This document shows, piece after piece, positions 1 to 5,249 of a stretch of 6,116 bases of DNA. Position numbers and translations under genes: made by a program. The notes under the pieces are model-generated. The model worked only from the letters and a program-made list of their open reading frames with translations, was not told the origin of the DNA and searched no databases. The first letter of the stretch is position 1. Each line of letters begins with the position of its first letter. The DNA comes from Aquificota bacterium. GTDB taxonomy: Bacteria; Aquificota; Aquificia; Aquificales; Hydrogenothermaceae. The stretch is from contig JAADDT010000023.1 of the NCBI GenBank assembly GCA_013153765.1, forward strand, positions 1 to 6,116, in the 5' to 3' direction.

Positions 1-390
1 GCGGAAATAGTGATGCAGAATGTTTTCATCTCACCTTCAACCATAAGCCAGTACGCCGCAATGGGCTCGTTTGATTACGGGCATCTGGAGAAAAACAGGC
101 AGGTATTCAAGGAAAGGAGGGATTTCCTGTTTTCCCAGCTGAAAACACTGTTTGAGATAGACGCTGTGCCTGAAGGGGCTTTCTACATATGGGCTGACGT
201 CAGCAGGTATTCGGACAACTCGTACGCATTTGCGAAGGAAATACTGGAAAAAACTCACGTGGCAATAACTCCCGGCGTTGACTTTGGGCAGAACAGGACG
301 GACAGGTACGTAAGGTTTGCCTATACCCGTGATGTTGAACACCTGAAGGAAGGTGTTGAAAGGCTCAAAAACTACCTGTTAAACAGGTAG
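1..390 (+). CDS. Class I/II PLP-dependent aminotransferase, C-terminal part (5' end outside window)
   Basis: The frame is open from the first base, so only about the last 129 residues are seen. They form the small C-terminal domain of a fold-type I, pyridoxal-phosphate aminotransferase of the AspC-like class. Visible family hallmarks, in order, are a QNVFISPSTISQYAA helix, the PEGAFYIWADVS segment, the ITPGVDFG motif and YVRFAYT. The Arg encoded at 313-315 in YVRF is the expected ligand for the substrate alpha-carboxylate. Enzymes of this class move an amino group between an amino acid and a 2-oxo acid in the cytoplasm. The substrate (aspartate, aromatic or other) cannot be told without the N-terminal half and the PLP lysine, both outside the window. 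An internal GTG/ATG at 10-15 is not the true start, because the domain would be cut. The last codons lie in a perfect palindrome. The family call is firm; the substrate is unknown. Confidence 0.9.
   Translation, partial: AEIVMQNVFISPSTISQYAAMGSFDYGHLEKNRQVFKERRDFLFSQLKTLFEIDAVPEGAFYIWADVSRYSDNSYAFAKEILEKTHVAITPGVDFGQNRTDRYVRFAYTRDVEHLKEGVERLKNYLLNR
372..390. repeat. Perfect 19-bp palindrome, candidate operator
   Basis: CTACCTGTTAAACAGGTAG has two 9-bp arms around a single A at 381. It contains the last five sense codons and the TAG stop of the aminotransferase gene. A further TACCT at 393-397 pairs with AGGTA at 385-389, giving a third half-site in alternating orientation. No T-run follows, so it is not an ordinary intrinsic terminator. 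It overlaps the place where the -35 of the next promoter would lie, so an operator is the simplest reading. This is inference from position and symmetry only. Confidence 0.6.
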
Positions 391-398
391 CTTACCTC

Positions 399-407
399 TG
401 GTATAAT
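399..407 (+). promoter_or_regulatory. Extended -10 promoter for the SpoA-like gene and folD
   Basis: TGGTATAAT is a perfect extended -10 (TG-N-TATAAT) with the hexamer at 402-407. At 17 bp spacing the -35 position (379-384) reads TTAAAC, a poor match, which an extended -10 tolerates. Transcription would begin near 414, giving a leader of about 23 nt before the TTG start at 437. The upstream palindrome centred at 381 lies where the -35 contacts would be. Confidence 0.65.
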
Positions 408-424
408 TAGGTTAGCACGTCGGT

Positions 425-439
425 AGGGGAAAGCGGTTG
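425..439 (+). promoter_or_regulatory. Ribosome binding site supporting a TTG start
   Basis: AGGGGA at 425-430 lies 6 nt before TTG at 437-439. Upstream in this frame there is a stop at 413-415 and no ATG, GTG or TTG before 437, so this site decides the start of the small gene. Confidence 0.6.
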
Positions 440-676
440 GCAGGAAACATAAAAGTAAATCTTGAGGTTTTCCTTACTCTGGAAGAGTTGGACGCAAACC
501 GGCTCAAGCCGGGAATGGAAATAGAGATTGGAGACCCTGCTTTACTGGTCAGCGTTAACAGGCTTCCCTTTTACGAAGGTAAGCTGAAAAGGGACGGACA
601 GCTCGTTCTGTGCAGGATTTCCCGAATACTGGATACCGCCACCTCAATGTCCCTTAAGGAAAAATTTTTCATATAG
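437..676 (+). CDS. Small SpoA (FliN/FliM C-terminal)-like domain protein, 79 aa
   Basis: A 79-residue protein with a TTG start supported by an AGGGGA site. Residues about 8-65 follow the pattern of the SpoA (surface presentation of antigens) domain found at the C-terminus of FliM, in FliN and in type III secretion SctQ/HrcQ proteins: a short strand, then LTLEEL, then LKPGMEIEI, then VSVNRLPFYEGKL, then a final VLCRISRIL strand. In those proteins the domain builds the flagellar C-ring or secretion sorting platform. Here it is the whole protein apart from a 14-residue tail. No flagellar gene is visible nearby. It lies 8 nt before folD and is presumably co-transcribed, its stop codon overlapping the folD ribosome binding site. 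It could be a FliN-type subunit or a stray barrel of similar shape. The coding call is good; the family call is moderate and rests on reading by eye. Confidence 0.6.
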   Translation: MAGNIKVNLEVFLTLEELDANRLKPGMEIEIGDPALLVSVNRLPFYEGKLKRDGQLVLCRISRILDTATSMSLKEKFFI

Positions 677-684
677 GAGTCGTA

Positions 685-1569
685 ATGGCTTTAATACTTG
701 ACGGCAGGGAAGTTGCCCGTAAAATAAGGCAGGAATTGAAAAAGGAAATAGGGGGCTACCTGCAGAGGGGAATGAGAAACCCTGCACTGGCGGTAGTTCT
801 GGTAGGGGACGACCCTGCAAGTAAGGTTTACGTGGAAAACAAAAGGAAAGCCTGTAAGGAAGTGGGCATAAACTCTATGGTTTTTAACCTGCCTGAAAAT
901 ACCTCCCAGCAGGAAATTACAGACCTGATAGGTAAGTTCAACGGCGACCCTGAAATAGACGGCATTCTGGTACAGCTACCTCTCCCTTCACACATAAACA
1001 CGCAGGAAATAATAGAAACCATCAGTCCTGAAAAGGACGTTGACGGCTTCCACCCTGAAAACATGGGAAAGTTAGCCACAGGCAAGTCAGACGGCGTAAT
1101 TCCCTGCACACCTTTAGGCATATGGATAATGCTAAAGCACTACAAAATACAAACCTTCAAAAAAGATGTGGTGGTTGTGGGGGCAAGCAACATAGTTGGA
1201 AAGCCTATGGCACTCCTTTTCCTGAAAAACGAGGAAGCTCCCGTGTCCGTCTGCCACATAAACACAAAAGACCTGAAATCCTATACGACGAGGGCTGACA
1301 TACTGATAGTTGCCGTTGGAAAGCCAAAGCTGATAACGGCGGAAATGGTGAAGGAAGGGGCTGTTGTCGTGGACGTGGGGATAAACAGGCTTGAGGACGG
1401 CAGGCTTGTAGGTGATGTGGACTTTGAAACACTCAAGGATAAGGTGTCAGCCATCACTCCCGTTCCGGGCGGTGTTGGACCTATGACTGTGGCAACGCTA
1501 CTGCTTAACACGGTAAACGCTTACAGGAAGAAACACGGATTTCCTCCACACCCTCTTACTCAGGTCTGA
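685..1569 (+). CDS. folD: Bifunctional methylenetetrahydrofolate dehydrogenase / methenyltetrahydrofolate cyclohydrolase FolD
   Basis: A 294-residue cytoplasmic enzyme that oxidises 5,10-methylene-THF to methenyl-THF and hydrolyses it to 10-formyl-THF, supplying one-carbon units for purines and formyl-Met-tRNA. The length is normal. The catalytic Y49-xxx-K53 motif lies in KVYVENKRKA, Gln97 in GILVQLPLP, Asp120 in KDVDGFHP, then PCTPLGI (140-146), the Rossmann loop GASNIVGKP (166-174) and the C-terminal signature TPVPGGVGPMT (258-268). The usual GRS of the nucleotide loop reads GAS (Ala167), and the usual CHS following the next strand reads CHI (Ile192). Both changed positions normally touch the NADP 2'-phosphate, so cofactor preference may differ. 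ATG at 685 has AGGAG at 675-679, overlapping the previous stop. The last 14 bases overlap the convergent DUF502 gene. Identity is certain; the cofactor point is inference. Confidence 0.97.
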   Translation: MALILDGREVARKIRQELKKEIGGYLQRGMRNPALAVVLVGDDPASKVYVENKRKACKEVGINSMVFNLPENTSQQEITDLIGKFNGDPEIDGILVQLPLPSHINTQEIIETISPEKDVDGFHPENMGKLATGKSDGVIPCTPLGIWIMLKHYKIQTFKKDVVVVGASNIVGKPMALLFLKNEEAPVSVCHINTKDLKSYTTRADILIVAVGKPKLITAEMVKEGAVVVDVGINRLEDGRLVGDVDFETLKDKVSAITPVPGGVGPMTVATLLLNTVNAYRKKHGFPPHPLTQV

Positions 1570-2170
1570 TTTTTTCTTTAGCCACAAGTCCGCCGGACAG
1601 GATTATTTTAGTAGCCTCCTCAACCGTAAGGTCTGTCCTGTAAATCTCCTCTTCAGGCACGAAAACGGTGTATCCGGAAGTGGGGTTTGGGGCTGTCGGA
1701 ACGTAAACCAGATAGTACTTGTCTTCGTCTATTTTGACCGTGTTTGCCACAAAGCCTATGGAAAGCATTCCCTTCCGTGGAAACTCTACCAGCACGACCT
1801 CCTTAAACTTTCCTGTCCCTCTGGTGTTAAACAGGTTTTCCATAAGTTGCTTGACGGCAAGGTATATAGACCTTACGAGGGGAATTCTGTTAATGAAGCT
1901 GTCCCATAACTCTATAAGCTTCCTTCCGGCGTAGTTCTGGGCAATCAGACCTATAAGGAATATGATAATTGCGGTGATAATAATGCCTATTCCCGGTATG
2001 TTGGGAATAGGCAGTACAATCCGTAAAACCGGCAGAACCAGATTGTTAACGAAGGACAACAGCCATACCACTATCCAGACGGTAATGGCTATCGGTATGA
2101 ATACGAACAGTCCCGTTAAAAATATGTCCCTTATTTTCAGTATAAGCTCTTTCTTCTTAAAGTCGTTCAC
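1556..2170 (-). CDS. DUF502 family inner-membrane protein
   Basis: A 204-residue protein with the full DUF502 pattern. The first membrane segment is about residues 15-40 (FLTGLFVFIPIAITVWIV) and the second about 58-80, following IPGIG. Then come RIPLVRSIY (95-103), VEFPRKG (128-134), the family signature PTAPNPTSG (158-166) and a final SGG (192-194). The molecular function of DUF502 is not known to me; the two helices and a globular C-terminal half suggest an inner-membrane protein with a soluble domain. It starts with GTG at 2170-2168, overlapping the TGA of the protease gene (GTGA), so translation is probably coupled to that gene. No strong separate ribosome binding site is needed. It is last in a three-gene operon and overlaps folD tail-to-tail by 14 bp, with no clear terminator between them. 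Family membership is firm and the role is unknown. Confidence 0.93.
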   Translation of the reverse strand: MNDFKKKELILKIRDIFLTGLFVFIPIAITVWIVVWLLSFVNNLVLPVLRIVLPIPNIPGIGIIITAIIIFLIGLIAQNYAGRKLIELWDSFINRIPLVRSIYLAVKQLMENLFNTRGTGKFKEVVLVEFPRKGMLSIGFVANTVKIDEDKYYLVYVPTAPNPTSGYTVFVPEEEIYRTDLTVEEATKIILSGGLVAKEKIRPE

Positions 2171-3033
2171 TGCTTGTTGCCTGTTGACGGCTGGCTACTG
2201 CCCGGTCTTTGGTAAGGGACAGGTATGTACTGGACTGAAGGCGTTCCTGTAGGCTGTGGATACAGGTCCATCAGGGCGTAAACCTCTTCCGGCACGTCTG
2301 TGGAAACCTTCAGACCTAACTCCCTTAACTTTTCCACAGTAAGGGGATAGTCGTGTGTGTACTTACCTGTGGAAAGCTCGTCCGCTATCCTTACAGCCGT
2401 CTCCTCCGGATAGCCTTTTTTCAGAAGTAGCTGTTTAACGTTGTCAAACATCTGTTTTAATGCTTTTTCGCCTACGTCTATCTTTACCCAAGTGGTGTCG
2501 TCTATCTCGTTAGGGTCCTTTATGTCCTTTATCTTTACGATGGAAGCCGCCGGTTCCTGTCCAAGCTGTGGATCAACCGGTCCCAGAACTGCGTGTTCGT
2601 CCATTATTATCTCGTCGGCAGAAAGGGCTATAAGCGTTCCTCCGGACATTGCGTAGTGGGGAACTATAACCCTAACCGGTGCCTGATGGTCTGCCAGTGC
2701 GTTTGCTATCTGCGTTGCGGCTAAAGCCAGACCTCCCGGCGTGTGTATGATAAAGTCAATCGGCAGGTCTTTCGGCGTCATTCTGATAGCTCTTAAAACC
2801 TGCTCCGAGTCCTCAATAGTGATGAACCTCATCATAAAGAAGCCTAAGAAGGAGCGTGTCTCCTGACGGTGGATCATTGTGATAACCCTTGACTTTCTCT
2901 TTTCCTCAATTGCTCTGATAAGCCTTTCCCTGCTCCACTCAAGCGTCTGGGCTTTTATCATAGGCATAATCAGTAAAAGCAGGAATATCAACCAGAACAG
3001 CTGGTTAATCCATAGTGCCCCTGTTGGGTCCAT
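2167..3033 (-). CDS. Membrane-anchored SDH-family Clp-fold serine proteinase
   Basis: A 288-residue protein with one N-terminal membrane helix (about residues 8-26), a basic linker, then a Clp/crotonase-fold domain of the serine dehydrogenase proteinase (SDH/SdpA) family. Key motifs are IIHTPGG (95-101), the nucleophile Ser130 in VPHYAMSGGT with the oxyanion-hole glycines, LSADEIIMDEHAVLGPVDPQLG (137-158) and GKYTHDYPLT (223-232, His227), all typical of this family. A Pro/Ser-rich tail covers about residues 258-288. These proteins relate to SppA and to the protease half of NfeD, and are thought to act in membrane protein quality control; the substrate is unknown. ATG at 3033 has AGGAGG at 3047-3042, which overlaps the stop of the dUTPase gene. 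It is followed by DUF502 with a GTGA overlap. Older annotations may call it a ClpP-like or serine dehydratase-like protein. The family is confident; the substrate and the second catalytic residue are not assigned. Confidence 0.93.
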   Translation of the reverse strand: MDPTGALWINQLFWLIFLLLLIMPMIKAQTLEWSRERLIRAIEEKRKSRVITMIHRQETRSFLGFFMMRFITIEDSEQVLRAIRMTPKDLPIDFIIHTPGGLALAATQIANALADHQAPVRVIVPHYAMSGGTLIALSADEIIMDEHAVLGPVDPQLGQEPAASIVKIKDIKDPNEIDDTTWVKIDVGEKALKQMFDNVKQLLLKKGYPEETAVRIADELSTGKYTHDYPLTVEKLRELGLKVSTDVPEEVYALMDLYPQPTGTPSVQYIPVPYQRPGSSQPSTGNKQ

Positions 3034-3045
3034 TTTCCAATCCTC

Positions 3046-3723
3046 CTATTGGTGTATGTGATTAAATAGTTCTTTCAGTTTCTTCTCAAGCTGGTTTTTG
3101 TCCGATACCTGATTAACAATCTGTAGCAGATACCGGTTGTCTTCAATACCGTTTATCGTCTTTTTGTAGCTACCTTCGTTGTAGCCTTTTTCCTGCCTTA
3201 TGTGGTTAAGTATGTTTTTACCTATGTAAAGGAGGTACAGCCTTTCCATGGAAATGGTGTTTTTTACCAGCAGTCCAAAGAAAAAACTCCCTTCCTCCAA
3301 ATCCTGCTTAAGGAAACTTTCCGCCACCCTTTCGGTAAGGTATACGATTTTTTTGTACCTGTCCGTTTCACCAAGGTAGTGGTTTATTTTTGCACCGTCT
3401 ATGTTCAGGTGTGTAAAGTCTTCGTTAACGCCTTTCATAAAAAGCTTTACAGCTTCACTTTCCAAAGCCTGTGGCAGGGGATTTTTTAGAAGAATGTAAG
3501 ACATTATGAAGTGCCAGATGTCAACCACTTCTATCTGGACGTTCTCCATGTCCGGCTCTTGTTTTTTCCACCACTTCCACGGAAGGCTGTCAACAAGCTC
3601 CGCACACTCTATCCAAGTAGCTCTTGCAAAGTCCTCCTCTGTCCTTAACTGACGCCAGTTTTCGTTAATTCTTCTGTTCAGCCTTTCCTGAAGCTCAAAC
3701 ATTTCAGACAGTTTTTCTATCAT
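3046..3723 (-). CDS. Dimeric all-alpha dUTP diphosphatase (dUTPase_2 / MazG-like fold)
   Basis: A 225-residue enzyme predicted to hydrolyse dUTP (and probably dUDP) to dUMP, keeping uracil out of DNA and feeding dTMP synthesis. It belongs to the all-alpha dimeric dUTPases known from Campylobacter and trypanosomatids, not the trimeric beta Dut family. The metal-binding pattern is E39xxE42 followed by E65xxD68. The family block DSLPWKWWKK (45-54) and the late nucleotide-binding segment GYNEGSYKK plus NGIEDN (180-196) are present. The length is normal. First gene of the operon with the SDH-family proteinase and DUF502. Its TAG stop at 3048-3046 overlaps the AGGAGG used by the next gene. The ATG lies only 9 nt after an extended -10, with no Shine-Dalgarno between, so the mRNA is probably leaderless or nearly so. 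The dut symbol is avoided because it usually denotes the unrelated trimeric enzyme. Confidence 0.94.
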   Translation of the reverse strand: MIEKLSEMFELQERLNRRINENWRQLRTEEDFARATWIECAELVDSLPWKWWKKQEPDMENVQIEVVDIWHFIMSYILLKNPLPQALESEAVKLFMKGVNEDFTHLNIDGAKINHYLGETDRYKKIVYLTERVAESFLKQDLEEGSFFFGLLVKNTISMERLYLLYIGKNILNHIRQEKGYNEGSYKKTINGIEDNRYLLQIVNQVSDKNQLEKKLKELFNHIHQ

Positions 3724-3732
3724 CGGCTTTAG

Positions 3733-3741
3733 ATTATAACA
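3733..3741 (-). promoter_or_regulatory. Extended -10 promoter of the dUTPase operon, near-leaderless start
   Basis: Read on the minus strand, 3741-3733 is TGTTATAAT, a perfect TG-N-TATAAT. Only CTAAAGCCG separates it from the ATG at 3723. With the usual 6-8 nt to the start of transcription, the leader would be about 1-4 nt. The upstream DNA is the terminator stem and T-tract of carbonic anhydrase. No good -35 exists at 16-18 bp spacing, which an extended -10 can tolerate. Confidence 0.7.
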
Positions 3742-3765
3742 AAAAAAGCCCCCGTAAAGGGGGCT
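3741..3765 (-). terminator. Rho-independent terminator of the carbonic anhydrase gene
   Basis: On the minus strand, the stem AGCCCCC / GGGGGCT (arms at 3765-3759 and 3753-3747) closes a 5-nt loop TTTAC, and the second arm runs into a T-tract ending at 3741. It begins 9 nt after the carbonic anhydrase TAA at 3777-3775. This is a textbook intrinsic terminator. On the plus strand a TTTTTT run at 3771-3776 also lies just beyond the stem, but no plus-strand gene enters it. Confidence 0.92.
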
Positions 3766-3774
3766 GTTGGTTTT

Positions 3775-4518
3775 TTATTCCTCCTCAAGTATAACCCTTG
3801 CGTTTAACGGCTGGACAGGTCTGTTTGTGTCTCCTCCCATAAGCTTTCTGAACTTCTCAATCTGCTCCTTGGACATTTCAAGCTCCTCTTCCATCACTAT
3901 CCACCTTACACCTTCCGAGCATGGAGGAGTGGTAAGTGAACCGCTATACCTGTAGTAGTCTTTCTCTTTAGGTAAAAGGTTGTAGGCGTTAACCTTGTGG
4001 GCAAGCTTTACTTCCTTACCTATTTCCGTAGGCATACTGTTCCACAGCTTTTCTATAACAGGATTTGGCTTTCCTTCCTTGAAAACAACGCCTATAACCG
4101 CAAGGTTTCCGTCCTTGTCTGCGTGGACGAAGTGGGCTTCAAAAGGATACTGTTTCCCTTTTATTTTGTGCTCACTGGGAGCGTGGAAGTGGAACTGTTT
4201 TAACTCAAACTTTATGCCGTCAACCTCAATGTAGCTTCCCGGCTCGTAAGACACTTTTATGGTGTGTCCGTTGTTTACGATGGATACGGCTCCAGCCTTG
4301 TAGTCAATCTTCAGGTCCTTCAGCTCGGCTTCAACAATCCTGTTCAGGTCAACGGGAGACTGGTTTTTACCGATTTTACACATAATATACTCTTCCTTCA
4401 GGTCTCCCCAGTGCTCGGGACCTGTCTCACCGTGGTAGCTCCAGTCTCCTGAACCGCCTGCAACAGCTGTCGTAAACAGTGCTGAAGCCAGTCCGAAAGA
4501 AAGCAGTGTTTTCTTCAT
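3775..4518 (-). CDS. Exported alpha-carbonic anhydrase
   Basis: A 247-residue zinc enzyme that interconverts CO2 and bicarbonate, very likely in the periplasm. An N-terminal Sec signal peptide (MKK, a hydrophobic core, then TTAVA) should be cut after residue 20. The zinc ligands are His110 and His112 in QFHFHAPSEH and His129 in EAHFVH. The proton-shuttle His85 lies in NNGHTI, the gatekeeper pair is Glu116 and Thr196 (SLTTPPC), and Cys47 and Cys200 form the disulfide expected in bacterial alpha enzymes. All catalytic residues are intact. From memory, it is closest to the heat-stable enzymes of Persephonella marina and Sulfurihydrogenibium. The ATG at 4518 has AGGAGGG at 4531-4525. It is a single-gene unit with its own promoter and a strong terminator. 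In an autotroph that fixes CO2 it would aid inorganic carbon supply or periplasmic pH balance; that role is inferred. Confidence 0.97.
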   Translation of the reverse strand: MKKTLLSFGLASALFTTAVAGGSGDWSYHGETGPEHWGDLKEEYIMCKIGKNQSPVDLNRIVEAELKDLKIDYKAGAVSIVNNGHTIKVSYEPGSYIEVDGIKFELKQFHFHAPSEHKIKGKQYPFEAHFVHADKDGNLAVIGVVFKEGKPNPVIEKLWNSMPTEIGKEVKLAHKVNAYNLLPKEKDYYRYSGSLTTPPCSEGVRWIVMEEELEMSKEQIEKFRKLMGGDTNRPVQPLNARVILEEE

Positions 4519-4618
4519 ACTAAACCCTCCTGTGTTTTAAAGTTTTTTATGAAAGAGCCATCAGCCGCGTAAAGCGTATTCGCCTGTAAAACAGTCCTCC
4601 CCTTTCCAGACAAAGGTT
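4519..4618 (-). promoter_or_regulatory. Long 5' leader of the carbonic anhydrase mRNA
   Basis: If transcription begins about 7 nt after the -10, near 4612, the mRNA carries a leader of roughly 94 nt, longer than elsewhere in this window. It holds a purine-rich GGAAAGGGGAGGA (4607-4595), a small CTGT-TTT-ACAG hairpin (4594-4584) and the true ribosome binding site AGGAGGG (4531-4525). One frame from TTG at 4613 stays open for 32 codons and ends in TGA overlapping the carbonic anhydrase ATG. I recognise no known riboswitch. Confidence 0.4.
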
Positions 4619-4632
4619 ATTATAGAATAACC
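4615..4632. repeat. 18-bp palindrome over the carbonic anhydrase -10, candidate operator
   Basis: GGTTATTATAGAATAACC has perfect 7-bp arms (4615-4621 and 4626-4632) and a 4-bp centre. It completely covers the minus-strand -10 hexamer at 4624-4619, so a bound protein would block the promoter. As RNA it would form a 7-bp hairpin followed by only TTTG, too weak to be a convincing terminator for the DUF507 gene. The cognate regulator cannot be named from sequence alone. Confidence 0.5.
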
Positions 4633-4647
4633 GAATGTAAATATAAA
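4619..4647 (-). promoter_or_regulatory. Promoter of the carbonic anhydrase gene
   Basis: The minus strand shows TTTATA (4647-4642, four of six matches to TTGACA), a 17-bp spacer, and a perfect TATAAT (4624-4619). It lies right after the DUF507 stop codon, so carbonic anhydrase can be transcribed on its own, though read-through from DUF507 is possible because no strong terminator lies between them. Confidence 0.6.
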
Positions 4648-4654
4648 GCGAACT

Positions 4655-5203
4655 TTAAAGAAGTCCCCTTCTTTTAAGGGCGTCCTCGTAAATTCTGTTG
4701 TAAAGTATCCTCCATTCGGGAGTGCCTTCTATGATTTTACGGGAGTAAGATTTTATCCTCTGCCTTACCTCCCTGTCTATCTCTTTTTCTTCCTTTACCA
4801 GCTGTTTCAAAATGTCAAAAACCTTCCTTCTTATCTTGTTGGGATGCTCAAATATTTCTATGGAATTGTCCGTTTCTATGTATTTTTTTATTTTGTGGGC
4901 TATCTGGTTCATCCTTTCTTCAGGATCAAGGTGTATGTTCCTTTCGTCAGCCAGCTTTTCTTTTACCTTCAGGACTGCCGTCCTGTACCTGATGTCTTCC
5001 GTCTCTATCAGGTGGAGGTGCTGTTCCACAAGCCTTTCAGCCTCTTCTTCTATCTCTTTTTCTTCCAAAATAGCCGTGTTTATTATCTCAAACAGGGATT
5101 TTTTGAACTCTTCTTCGTTTTCCGCCTCTATGTAATGTTTTTCTATCAGCTCTTTTGCTATGTTGTTTACTATCCTTTCTACCAGCCTTGCTGGTATTTT
5201 CAT
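4655..5203 (-). CDS. DUF507 family protein with two repeated halves
   Basis: A 182-residue, highly charged, helical protein with no signal peptide or membrane segment, so probably cytoplasmic. It fits the DUF507 family, which I recall from Aquificota and some deltaproteobacteria-like lineages and which has no established function. The protein is an internal duplication: residues about 8-90 and about 98-182 share the same order of helices, each with the block EEKEI (47-51 and 138-142) followed by an acidic/basic helix, an IE pair and a final helix ending near R-N/G-I/L. The ATG at 5203 has AGGAGG at 5215-5210 with 6 nt spacing. It has its own promoter and stands divergent to truD. The heptad-like charged helices suggest a coiled-coil or helical-bundle partner-binding protein, which is inference. 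The coding call is firm and the family call good. Confidence 0.85.
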   Translation of the reverse strand: MKIPARLVERIVNNIAKELIEKHYIEAENEEEFKKSLFEIINTAILEEKEIEEEAERLVEQHLHLIETEDIRYRTAVLKVKEKLADERNIHLDPEERMNQIAHKIKKYIETDNSIEIFEHPNKIRRKVFDILKQLVKEEKEIDREVRQRIKSYSRKIIEGTPEWRILYNRIYEDALKRRGLL

Positions 5204-5226
5204 ACAAGTCCTCCTGATAGGTTATC

Positions 5227-5249
5227 AAAGTGTTATTATATTACACTTT
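5227..5249. repeat. Inverted repeat centred on the shared divergent promoter
   Basis: AAAGTGT (5227-5233) and ACACTTT (5243-5249) are perfect 7-bp arms separated by 9 bp of AT-only sequence holding both the minus-strand -10 (5240-5235) and the plus-strand -10 (5234-5239). The symmetry could mark a repressor site that controls both DUF507 and truD, or simply reflect a symmetric promoter. Confidence 0.5.
5231..5239 (+). promoter_or_regulatory. truD: Extended -10 promoter candidate for truD
   Basis: TGTTATTAT is TG-N followed by TATTAT, five of six matches to the -10 consensus. No -35 is visible at the right distance, as is allowed for extended -10 promoters. Transcription would start near 5246, about 25 nt before the truD ATG at 5272. 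The hexamer overlaps the opposing -10 of DUF507 by five bases. Confidence 0.45.

Noticed and set aside
828..1511. Several antisense open frames of 75-97 codons inside folD
   Set aside because: They lie wholly within a conserved gene, have low-complexity Ser/Pro-rich products and lack start signals.
1588..1598. GTCC-GCC-GGAC hairpin just after the folD stop as a terminator
   Set aside because: The stem is only 4 bp, the T-rich stretch lies before it and what follows is AGGATTATTTT; it also lies in the DUF502 coding end.
1825..1834. TTAAACAGGT matching half of the 372-390 palindrome
   Set aside because: It lies within DUF502 codons, has no second arm and no nearby promoter, so chance is the likeliest cause.
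4553..4584. Fluoride-riboswitch-like GCTGATGGCTC in the carbonic anhydrase leader (minus strand)
   Set aside because: The phrase matches the 3' core of that riboswitch, but the 5' partner of the closing stem and the pseudoknot pairing are absent, and the downstream gene is not a fluoride exporter.
4664..4679. CCCTT/AAGGG stem at the end of the DUF507 gene as a terminator
   Set aside because: Five base pairs, inside the coding sequence and not followed by a T-run.
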